From an uncultured Clostridium sp. (lineage in GTDB: Bacteria > Bacillota > Clostridia > TANB77 > CAG-508): a DNA stretch of 11,872 bases. Positions 1-5,289 of this stretch are shown here, piece by piece (the stretch's first letter is position 1; the number at the start of each line of letters is the position of its first letter). The stretch lies in NCBI GenBank assembly GCA_946497905.1, contig CAMMMI010000054.1:1-11872 (forward strand), in the 5' to 3' direction. The notes below the pieces were generated by a model. It had not been told where the DNA came from and ran no database searches. It saw nothing but the letters and a program-made list of their open reading frames with translations. A program made the translations under genes and the position numbers.

Positions 1-15
1 AAATTACAATAAGTA

Positions 16-50
16 GGGCTGATAGTTAGTTGAAATTATCAGCTCTTTAT
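16..50 (+). terminator. Intrinsic terminator of an upstream gene
   Basis: A 9-bp stem (GGGCTGATA at 16-24 with TATCAGCTC at 37-45, one G-U pair) is followed by TTTATT. The tail is weak but the hairpin is clear. It probably ends a gene that lies before the window. Its loop also contains the -35 box of the next promoter. Confidence 0.6.
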
Positions 51-58
51 TATATAAT
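30..58 (+). promoter_or_regulatory. Sigma-A-type promoter for the first small gene
   Basis: TTGAAA (30-35) and TATAAT (53-58) are separated by exactly 17 bp, so transcription should start near 65. The -35 box sits in the loop of the preceding terminator and the spacer contains its 3' arm. Confidence 0.6.
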
Positions 59-105
59 ATGAGCTGTAAAAATAGTAACTTATAGGAGGAATTAAAACGA
101 CTATT

Positions 106-570
106 ATGGCAGGTTTAATAATTATATTTGGTATTTTTGTACAGTTCGCATTACCTGGAATATTATTGGCTACTATAATAATATTGTTCATAAGAAAAAA
201 GTTAATTAGTATAGATAAGAAATCAGAAATGTCAATTTATATTTTTATCATATTAATTTGTGCTTTTGCATCTTGTGTATTCTTATTATGGAAGTTCGAA
301 AAACCAAATGAACTCTATATAAAAATGCAAGAATTTAATAATAATCAAAGCCTTGTTGGATTATCCAAAGAAGAAGTTATTGAGCTATTAGGAGAACCAG
401 AATCTGAATATAATACTGAGGAAAACAAAAAAATATATTATTATGATGCAGGAAATATGAGAAAAGAATGGTACTTTGGCAAGTGCTATACTACGGATTA
501 TTATGAAATTAATATATATTTTGATACGGATGAAAAAGTAGAACATACCAGTATAACAATTATTCCTTAA
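106..570 (+). CDS. Small membrane protein with SmpA/OmlA-like domain
   Basis: This 154-aa protein has two hydrophobic segments, about residues 3-29 and 43-63, that should anchor it in the membrane with both long ends on the same side. The C-terminal half contains a segment near residues 83-93 (LSKEEVIELLGEP), then a tyrosine-rich strand and a final beta stretch ending in an aspartate-rich FDTDEKV turn. This pattern resembles SmpA/OmlA (BamE-like) domains, which occur in many small Gram-positive lipoproteins and membrane proteins of unknown role. The resemblance is by eye only. The start is not ideal: AGGAGG (84-89) lies 16 bases before the ATG, which is longer than usual, and no better in-frame ATG, GTG or TTG lies closer. 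The gene has its own promoter and looks separate from the downstream small genes. Its function is unknown. Confidence 0.75.
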   Translation: MAGLIIIFGIFVQFALPGILLATIIILFIRKKLISIDKKSEMSIYIFIILICAFASCVFLLWKFEKPNELYIKMQEFNNNQSLVGLSKEEVIELLGEPESEYNTEENKKIYYYDAGNMRKEWYFGKCYTTDYYEINIYFDTDEKVEHTSITIIP

Positions 571-610
571 AAGTAATTACACAAATTACAATATATATGG
601 AATTACATTA

Positions 611-639
611 TTGATTATATTAATTTTTTATGCTAAACT
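611..639 (+). promoter_or_regulatory. Probable promoter for the two small genes
   Basis: TTGATT (611-616) and TAAACT (634-639) are 17 bp apart, with a TGC directly before the -10 box that fits an extended -10 element. Each hexamer matches consensus at four of six positions. It lies 34 bases before the chosen start of the next gene. Confidence 0.4.
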
Positions 640-672
640 ATGTTAGAAATATCTTATTTAGAGGTGTATAAA

Positions 673-891
673 ATGAACTTATTAAATACATTTACAATAG
701 AGCAAAACCAATTATTAAATGAAGCTGGAATATACATACAAGATAAAGATTATTCAAAAGATGAAATAAAAATTATATTTAATAGTATTGTAGAAAATGT
801 TATGAATAAAAGTTTAAAAAATAGAGATATGACTAATTCATTACAAAAATATAATGACATAATTAATATATTAGACAATAATATAAATTAA
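673..891 (+). CDS. Small hypothetical protein
   Basis: This encodes a 72-aa, mostly helical, charged protein rich in Asn, Ile and Lys, with no membrane segment and no recognised motif. An in-frame ATG also exists at 640, but the ATG at 673 has GAGGTG (661-666) six bases upstream and is the better start. The next gene begins 18 bases after the stop, so the two are probably co-transcribed. I do not recognise the family. A gene this short and of this base composition could be a chance frame, but the ribosome binding site and spacing argue that it is real. Confidence 0.6.
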   Translation: MNLLNTFTIEQNQLLNEAGIYIQDKDYSKDEIKIIFNSIVENVMNKSLKNRDMTNSLQKYNDIINILDNNIN

Positions 892-909
892 AAAGAGGTT
901 TTAACACGA

Positions 910-1173
910 ATGACATTAGAATTTTTAAATGAACTTATTGAAAATAAGATTAATCAAAATAAATATTTTATACAATTTACATTTTATGAATTAATAGTAA
1001 AGCATGATCTTCCTAAAGATAGTAGTGATTCTGTAACTGAATTAATAAAGCAAAAATTAATTAACTATGGTTATAAAGTATATGTTACAGGAGAAAGTTA
1101 TACTTTTAATTCTACAACTTATACTATACCAATTAATATTTTACTAATTGCTATAAAAAGCCCTACTGCATAA
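910..1173 (+). CDS. Small hypothetical protein before a terminator
   Basis: This encodes an 87-aa soluble protein. The N-terminal half looks helical, with a repeated pattern of Leu/Ile and Lys. The C-terminal half is beta-rich, with many Thr and Tyr residues (about 58-75). No family is recognised. The ribosome binding site is AGAGG (894-898), 11 bases before the ATG. The stop codon lies inside the loop of the intrinsic terminator that follows, so the gene ends its transcript very tightly. Together with the 72-aa gene upstream it forms a two-gene unit. Confidence 0.65.
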   Translation: MTLEFLNELIENKINQNKYFIQFTFYELIVKHDLPKDSSDSVTELIKQKLINYGYKVYVTGESYTFNSTTYTIPINILLIAIKSPTA

Positions 1174-1188
1174 AAGTAGAGCTTTTTT
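1155..1188. terminator. Bidirectional intrinsic terminator
   Basis: The sequence AAAAAGCCCTACT (1155-1167) pairs with AGTAGAGCTTTTTT (1175-1188) with one mismatch, around a short loop that contains the stop codon of the 87-aa gene. The U run serves the rightward transcript. The A run on the left becomes a U run for leftward transcripts coming from the recombinase, so it can end both. Confidence 0.75.
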
Positions 1189-1263
1189 ATTAACTATTTC
1201 TATAATAAAATAAAATCGACATGTAAAGAATATATTAAGATAAAAAAATTTTTGTCAATAGAA

Positions 1264-2139
1264 TTATAAATTATTTGCTAAATTTAATAAAGTATTGCCG
1301 TCGCTTCCACCTAAGTATCCTCTAGTTGTATTTAAACTACTATGTCCTGCTTGATTTGCTACCTGTTCTATACTGTAACCTGCATTGTGAAGCGCATTAG
1401 TACAAAAAAAGGCTCTTATTATATGTGGATGTAATCTCGCAGATTTGCATAAATCTTTATAGTCATCTAATAATCTGTTGGCAAAGTTGCGATTAAGTGG
1501 CTCTTTATTTTTCACATTCTTTTGTCCTATAAATAAATATGGATTATCGGTATTAATCTTTTCTCTTATTTCCATGTATTTCTTTATTGCATCATACATA
1601 ATATCGTTTATTATGACTTGTCTAAATTTATTGCCCTTCCCTATTACATTTATAAATCTCTCCCCTAGCTTTATATCTGTTAGCCTTATTGTTACCATTT
1701 CTGTTTCTCGTAAACCACCATAAATTAGAATAGATAAAAAACAATAATCTCTTTCAGAATGTTTTTCTCTCTTATTAGCAAAATGCTGTATTCTATTTAT
1801 CTCTTGTACTGTTGGAACTTTTTTACTTATAAAAGACTTCTGTATTTTTATATAGTCCTTATCTACAATTACTATATCTTTTTGCATCCCCTTTTCTATT
1901 AAGAACAAATTGTATTTTTTTAATGCTGCTATTTTTCTATTTATTGTATGAGCAGAAACTTGATTTCTTTTTAAGTAATTTACATACATCACTATATCAG
2001 AGTGAATTAAGTGAGTAACTTTTTCACCATAAGAATCTTCATAATATTGCTCAAACAATTTTATATCACTTGCATAGCTCATATATGTATTTTGGGATAT
2101 ACCTTCATTTTTCATAAATTCAATAAATTCTTCTGTCAT
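1264..2139 (-). CDS. Tyrosine recombinase (Xer/phage integrase family)
   Basis: This 291-aa protein is a complete tyrosine recombinase that cuts and rejoins DNA through a covalent 3'-phosphotyrosine link. The N-terminal SAM-like core-binding domain covers about residues 1-85. The catalytic domain follows, and all expected residues are visible: Arg144 in GGLRETE, Lys168 in the GKGNK turn, His239-x-x-Arg242 in HIIR, His266 in AGHSS, and the nucleophile Tyr275 in RGYL. Size and layout match XerC/XerD-like enzymes without an arm-binding domain. The frame is open to an ATG at 2190, but that start has no ribosome binding site. The ATG at 2139 follows a purine-rich GGGTGGGGA stretch, and choosing it leaves the repeat copies upstream outside the coding region. 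A dif-like site lies about 95 bp upstream of the start. The enzyme could resolve plasmid multimers or integrate and excise the element. Confidence 0.93.
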   Translation of the reverse strand: MTEEFIEFMKNEGISQNTYMSYASDIKLFEQYYEDSYGEKVTHLIHSDIVMYVNYLKRNQVSAHTINRKIAALKKYNLFLIEKGMQKDIVIVDKDYIKIQKSFISKKVPTVQEINRIQHFANKREKHSERDYCFLSILIYGGLRETEMVTIRLTDIKLGERFINVIGKGNKFRQVIINDIMYDAIKKYMEIREKINTDNPYLFIGQKNVKNKEPLNRNFANRLLDDYKDLCKSARLHPHIIRAFFCTNALHNAGYSIEQVANQAGHSSLNTTRGYLGGSDGNTLLNLANNL

Positions 2140-2153
2140 CTTCCCCACCCTTT

Positions 2154-2170
2154 CATTTATGTTACATTTT
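2154..2170 (-). repeat. Half-site repeat copy 1 upstream of the recombinase
   Basis: The 17-mer CATTTATGTTACATTTT on the plus strand is identical to the copy 34 bp to the right and shares 16 bases with the right arm of the dif-like site. It lies just before the ribosome binding site of the recombinase gene, so a bound protein could block its expression. No partner arm is visible. Confidence 0.75.
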
Positions 2171-2187
2171 TCAAATATGCTTTTGCT

Positions 2188-2204
2188 CATTTATGTTACA
2201 TTTT
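2188..2204 (-). repeat. Half-site repeat copy 2 upstream of the recombinase
   Basis: This is a second exact copy of CATTTATGTTACATTTT. It is 34 bp from copy 1 and 62 bp from the matching arm of the dif-like site, roughly whole numbers of helical turns. The sequence six bases to its left is only a very poor match to the opposite arm, so it looks like a single arm or accessory site. Confidence 0.75.
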
Positions 2205-2232
2205 ATATTCATTTTTTATTGTTTTTTCTTTC

Positions 2233-2266
2233 AAAATGTATCATAAGTGTATTTATGTTACATTTT
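2233..2266. other. Dif/lox-like recombinase crossover site
   Basis: The left arm AAAATGTATCATAA (2233-2246) and right arm TTATGTTACATTTT (2253-2266) are inverted repeats that match at 13 of 14 positions, separated by the asymmetric 6-bp spacer GTGTAT. This is the geometry of a tyrosine-recombinase core site. The inner right arm TTATGTTACAT differs by one base from the XerD arm of Escherichia coli dif (TTATGTTAAAT), and the inner left arm ends in CATAA as dif does. Unlike dif the two arms are almost the same, which suggests one recombinase binding both arms, as in Cre/lox. It lies between the recombinase gene and the next leftward gene. The assignment is by sequence pattern only. Confidence 0.65.
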
Positions 2267-2315
2267 TTATACTTTATTTTTTTGCCCCATATATTACATA
2301 TAGAGCAAATATTGA

Positions 2316-2615
2316 TTATTCCTTGTTTGGATCTAATGACTTTAAATATAGGCCATCTATTATTCCATTTCTATAAAATAATTGTCCCTCTCTATAATAT
2401 GAATCATAGAGTGCCTCATTTCTATTTGAAATTAAGTTTTGAAGTTCTGTCCTTATATCATCTGGAACATTGGCTTTTATAAATTCATTTAGCTTATATG
2501 ATGTGGTATAAATTTTTCTCCTGAACTGTGTTAGTAAATTGTCTTTCATTTTAAAAGCCATATCTTCTTCTTTCTTTTCAAATAGCAAGTCAATTATGTC
2601 TTTTTTTATAGCCAT
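2316..2615 (-). CDS. Small helical protein, possibly DUF6809-like
   Basis: This 99-aa, charged, helical protein has no membrane segment. Its ending, an aromatic FYRNG followed by IDGLYLKSL, faintly resembles the conserved F-x-x-G-x-x-x-G C-terminal helix of the DUF6809 family found on Clostridia mobile elements. That link is weak. The ribosome binding site AAAAGGAGGG lies just before the ATG, so the start is firm. The gene is read in the same direction as the recombinase and lies upstream of it, with the dif-like site in the 176-bp gap. It may be co-transcribed with the recombinase and could act with it, but nothing in the sequence proves this. Confidence 0.75.
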   Translation of the reverse strand: MAIKKDIIDLLFEKKEEDMAFKMKDNLLTQFRRKIYTTSYKLNEFIKANVPDDIRTELQNLISNRNEALYDSYYREGQLFYRNGIIDGLYLKSLDPNKE

Positions 2616-2697
2616 ATAAATCCCTCCTTTTAAATAATTGTATAAAATTCTTTCAAAAAAGGGAACGCTGAACAGAAAAAAATTTTTTCATTAAAAA

Positions 2698-2720
2698 TTG
2701 GGACAGTTTTATTAGTCCAA
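2698..2720. repeat. Inverted repeat beside an A/T tract
   Basis: TTGGGAC (2698-2704) and GTCCAA (2715-2720) form an imperfect inverted repeat with one bulged G and a 10-base loop. Just to the left is the palindromic tract of seven A then six T (2676-2688), which would bend DNA. This could be an operator for the divergent genes or part of an origin. No relaxase or replication initiator is present nearby to decide. Confidence 0.35.
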
Positions 2721-2762
2721 AATATTGACACATAAGGATATTTTCTTTTTTTACACTCATTA

Positions 2763-2791
2763 TTGAATATTTAAAAGGTACAAGCTATAAT
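2763..2791 (+). promoter_or_regulatory. Main operon promoter
   Basis: TTGAAT (2763-2768) and a perfect TATAAT (2786-2791) are separated by 17 bp, giving a predicted start near 2798. It drives the structured leader and probably the whole rightward operon, since I see no good promoter between the leader terminator and the first gene. An isolated TTGACA at 2725-2730 lacks a -10 box at proper spacing. Confidence 0.65.
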
Positions 2792-2797
2792 TTAAGT

Positions 2798-3023
2798 GTG
2801 TATTAAGATTATGTTATAGTTTTTGCTATAACTACCTTCAGAATTTTGTTCTGAAGCATAGCTACTAAAAATTATAGTTAGTAGTAGTACATCTACATTT
2901 CATATGTAGCATAATTTTGGGTTAAAACATAACAAAATAGATAGATTATTTTTTATGTCTAAAAATAAGTAGAAAGTATAAAAGCTAATTGCCCCCTAAT
3001 TAGCAAATACTTTCTCTTTTTTT
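2798..3023 (+). ncRNA. Structured leader RNA or small RNA
   Basis: Between the promoter and the terminator-like hairpin there is no open frame of note, but four local hairpins in a row: GTTATAG/CTATAAC (2813-2832), a perfect 8-bp CTTCAGAA/TTCTGAAG (2836-2856), CTACTAA/TTAGTAG (2862-2884) and CTACAT/ATGTAG (2893-2909). TTATGTT near 2810 could also pair with AACATAA near 2930 and close the group. The transcript would be about 225 nt. It could be an attenuated leader of the operon or a trans-acting small RNA. It matches no family I can name. Confidence 0.5.
2971..3023 (+). terminator. Terminator-like hairpin before the operon
   Basis: AGAAAGTAT (2971-2979) pairs with ATACTTTCT (3007-3015), and GCTAATT (2984-2990) pairs with AATTAGC (2998-3004), with a small A-rich internal loop between the two helices. 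The apical loop is GCCCCCT. A run of seven T follows at 3017-3023. It stands about 80 bases before the first operon gene, so it could act as an attenuator. Confidence 0.75.
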
Positions 3024-3105
3024 GCCCTAAATAAAAAGGAAAGGAGGATTTAAAAGAAAATCTTTTTACACAAATTGCAATTAAATTTGAAAGGAGATTC
3101 TTGTT

Positions 3106-3468
3106 ATGAAAAATGGTTTTAATTTTAATCTGTATGAAACATTATTCAAAAATTGCTTTATTCAATGTTCTACATACAGAAATGGAAATTTACAATTAAG
3201 TTTGTTTGGACTTGATCCTAATGTAAATCAAATTGCTCATTTTGCAGACATTACCTTAGAGCAAAATTGTGTTGAGTTAGGAGAAAATGAAATTGTTGTA
3301 AATAATCGTTTTAAACCAACACTTGTACCTCAATTAGAAAAATTAGGCATTTTAAAAGAAAAAATAGGTATGTGTATTGTAGATTATGTATTTTACCCTA
3401 TCTATTCTATTGACTTAATTAAACTAAAGGAAAATTGCTACTATCTACAAGAGCTAGCTGTAGCTTAA
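3106..3468 (+). CDS. DUF4313-like protein, first gene of the operon
   Basis: This 120-aa soluble protein has no membrane segment. The second half contains an acidic ITLEQNC strand, a VNNRF turn and the ending CIVDYVFYPIYSIDL, which resemble the order of conserved features in DUF4313 proteins, a family of unknown function common on Firmicutes plasmids and phages. The link is by eye. The ribosome binding site GAAAGGAG precedes the ATG, and the 17 bases around it are identical to those before the second DUF4313-like gene at 4729. Seven Cys or aromatic-rich positions do not form a metal motif. The protein ends in -AVA, part of a shared C-terminal pattern in this operon. It is the first gene after the leader RNA. 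Confidence 0.7.
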   Translation: MKNGFNFNLYETLFKNCFIQCSTYRNGNLQLSLFGLDPNVNQIAHFADITLEQNCVELGENEIVVNNRFKPTLVPQLEKLGILKEKIGMCIVDYVFYPIYSIDLIKLKENCYYLQELAVA

Positions 3469-3525
3469 ATTTTATAATGAAAGGAAGAAAAAATATGGAA
3501 CAAACAAGAAATTTTAATTTACCAC

Positions 3526-4617
3526 TTGCCGGTAGAATACAACACCGGAGAAAAACAAATAAATGGAAGGAAACAAAAAGTTGTAGATCATGGATATTTT
3601 ATTGCCAAAGTAAAGGATGAAACACTTTCTTTTTTACGAAATAGATTTAATGAAAAATATCCACAGAGCCAAATGCTACATATAAAGTTTTTTACAGAGG
3701 ATCCATTATCAATTCGTAATGCTAGATATAACCAAAGTGGTTTAGTATGTTATTGTAACTATGACCAAAATAAAGGGAAACAAAAAGTTGAAGGAAAATG
3801 GACACCTGTAGAATGTTCTGCTCAATGTCAATACAGAATTGCTGAAGAAGGAAAAAGACCAGCATGCTCTTATGAGGGAAATTTAAAGTTTTTACTTCCA
3901 GACATTAGCCAGGATAGAATTTGGACTATGAAAATTACTGGCTATACTTCAATTTTTAGGTTAAAAGAATATATTGAATTTCAAAAATATCTAGGTCATC
4001 CTATAATTGGAGACTATTATTTATTCTTAAAAAAAGAAACTCAAACAAGTAAAGACGGTAAAACTTTTGAAAATTTTATTCTCGATATTATTAGAAAAGA
4101 AGAATTTGATTCAAACAATTCTACAAAAAAACAAGAACAAGTTTCCACAAATGTTTCAAATAATGTGGATAATCCTATTCAAACTCCAAAGCAAAGTGAA
4201 AATATTTCTGCTAAAGCAAATAAAGCAACTAATAATACTGATAAAGCAGATAAAAAAACTACCCCAAATGTTAAATCATCTGCTATAGAAAACAAAAATA
4301 CGCAAAAACCTAATACAACACCAGTTACTAATTCACAAAATAATGCTGAAGATCCATTTAAAAACTACTATGTTTTAGTCGAGAGTTATGAAAAGGAATT
4401 ACAAAAAGATGGTAGACCAACCAAATATCAATTTGCAACTTTTGTAGACCAGTATAACAAGACTATAGATGCAGTAATAGCACCTCAATTTATAGAAGAA
4501 TTTTCACAATGTGATACAGGTACTACTGTAATTTTAGATTTAAAAACAGCTGGAAAATTAATTATTGCAAATGATATTAAATTCGTTCAAAAGTGCCCAA
4601 AAAATGTAGCAGCATAA
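3526..4617 (+). CDS. Gp3-like (recombination directionality factor-like) Cys-rich protein; start disrupted
   Basis: Read from TTG this is 363 aa. Residues about 1-180 resemble Gp3-like recombination-directionality-factor proteins: cysteines at 75, 77, 97, 101 and 114 form a likely zinc site, followed by GNLKFLLPD, a tryptophan strand, a TGYTS turn and an LGHPIIGDYYLFLKK segment. Residues about 190-270 are a Lys/Asn/Thr/Gln-rich linker. A second small beta-rich domain fills 275-355, and the protein ends in -NVAA. The start is a problem. The only ATG with a good ribosome binding site (GAAAGGA at 3479-3485) is at 3495, but it is in another frame that stops after 41 codons. Removing one T from the TTTT at 3512-3515 would join that ATG to this frame as MEQTRNLIYHLPVEY. 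TTG at 3526 has no ribosome binding site. In Gp3-like families the known partner is a serine integrase, and none is seen here, so the function stays open. Confidence 0.75.
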   Translation: MPVEYNTGEKQINGRKQKVVDHGYFIAKVKDETLSFLRNRFNEKYPQSQMLHIKFFTEDPLSIRNARYNQSGLVCYCNYDQNKGKQKVEGKWTPVECSAQCQYRIAEEGKRPACSYEGNLKFLLPDISQDRIWTMKITGYTSIFRLKEYIEFQKYLGHPIIGDYYLFLKKETQTSKDGKTFENFILDIIRKEEFDSNNSTKKQEQVSTNVSNNVDNPIQTPKQSENISAKANKATNNTDKADKKTTPNVKSSAIENKNTQKPNTTPVTNSQNNAEDPFKNYYVLVESYEKELQKDGRPTKYQFATFVDQYNKTIDAVIAPQFIEEFSQCDTGTTVILDLKTAGKLIIANDIKFVQKCPKNVAA

Positions 4618-4669
4618 GAAAATATGCCACTACAAAAATGTTTAAGTAAATCATCTATATTTATTATAC

Positions 4670-4694
4670 GCAATGTTTTAACAAAAAACAATGC
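4670..4694 (+). other. Intercistronic hairpin
   Basis: GCAATGTTTT (4670-4679) pairs with AAAACAATGC (4685-4694) at 9 of 10 positions around a five-base loop. No U tract follows, so it is not a classical terminator. It may stabilise or process the mRNA between the Gp3-like gene and the next one. The 111-bp gap holds no convincing promoter. Confidence 0.35.
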
Positions 4695-4728
4695 TGAAGC
4701 AAGAAAAATTTGAAAGGAGATTAAAAAT

Positions 4729-5097
4729 ATGAAAACTTTTACATATAAAGATTATGAAAATTGTTATTTTAGAGTGGGGAGTTATGCAGCTGATAATAAA
4801 GCAATGGCCATTTCTATTGAAAATTTAGAGGATGGACCTATTGCAACTTGTACCGTTTATGATATTTATAGTGCTTATAGTGAACATATTACTACTATTA
4901 AAAACTATTCTGAAAATTCTCATATGACGAAATTTTTGAAAAAACTAAAAGTTGTTGATGAAGTGCTATTTAGTAGGCCATGTAATTCTTTTGTTGCGGA
5001 TACCTTATATACAAATAACCCACAAACCATTGATACTTGTTTAATCAATACAGATATTCTAAAAGAATACTCTAAGGTTTGGAAATACAATGTTTAG
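4729..5097 (+). CDS. DUF4313-like protein, second copy
   Basis: This encodes a 122-aa soluble protein. The segment near residues 26-65 (IENLEDGPIATCTVYD, then IKNYSEN and a helix) fits the core of DUF4313 proteins better than the first copy does. In that family the core reads as a beta strand with a glycine-proline turn, followed by a KDYSEN-like motif. The function of the family is unknown. The ribosome binding site GAAAGGAG lies in a 17-base stretch identical to that before the gene at 3106, which hints at an old duplication, though the two proteins have diverged strongly. The last eight bases overlap the next gene, so the two are translationally coupled. Confidence 0.7.
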   Translation: MKTFTYKDYENCYFRVGSYAADNKAMAISIENLEDGPIATCTVYDIYSAYSEHITTIKNYSENSHMTKFLKKLKVVDEVLFSRPCNSFVADTLYTNNPQTIDTCLINTDILKEYSKVWKYNV

Positions 5098-5284
5098 TAA
5101 ATTTAAGGCAAAAGACAAGGTTATTGTAAATGGTATTGGCAAGTGCAATGAAAAGGAATATATAAATCAAACCGCTATTGTCATTAACAGAGATCCATTT
5201 TTTCTGGATTATAATGTAAGGTTTGAAGATGGCACAGAAGACTGGCTCGAAGAAGAATGTTTAAGAAAATTTAAAGGAGAGTAA
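5090..5284 (+). CDS. Small SH3-like beta protein, hypothetical
   Basis: This 64-aa protein begins inside the end of the previous gene. It starts with a KAKDKVIVNGIGK segment typical of a small SH3-like or KOW-like beta barrel, followed by a conserved-looking NQTAIVINRDPFF strand and FEDGTEDWLEEECL. The pattern of DKV...G...G.AIV..RD...Y.VRFEDG suggests a compact barrel, but I cannot assign a function. The ribosome binding site is weak (AAGG), as expected for a coupled gene. Its last codons AAA GGA GAG carry the ribosome binding site for the ATPase gene. Confidence 0.7.
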   Translation: MFSKFKAKDKVIVNGIGKCNEKEYINQTAIVINRDPFFLDYNVRFEDGTEDWLEEECLRKFKGE

Positions 5285-5289
5285 TAGCA

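Noticed and set aside
2140..2190. Longer recombinase starting at 2190
   Set aside because: The ATG lacks a ribosome binding site, and the extra codons are made of a repeat that is also found outside the gene. The start at 2139 fits the family length.
2154..2266. CRISPR-like or iteron array
   Set aside because: There are only three direct copies and one inverted copy, with uneven spacing and no cas or rep gene. The pattern fits recombinase or regulator binding sites better.
2011..2482. Two rightward open frames across the recombinase start and the dif-like site
   Set aside because: They are read opposite to the recombinase and the 99-aa gene, are rich in Phe, Tyr and His in the way of antisense frames, and lack ribosome binding sites.
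3040..3060. Strong AAAGGAGG that might serve a leader peptide
   Set aside because: No ATG, GTG or TTG lies at proper spacing downstream, so I cannot support a leader peptide here.
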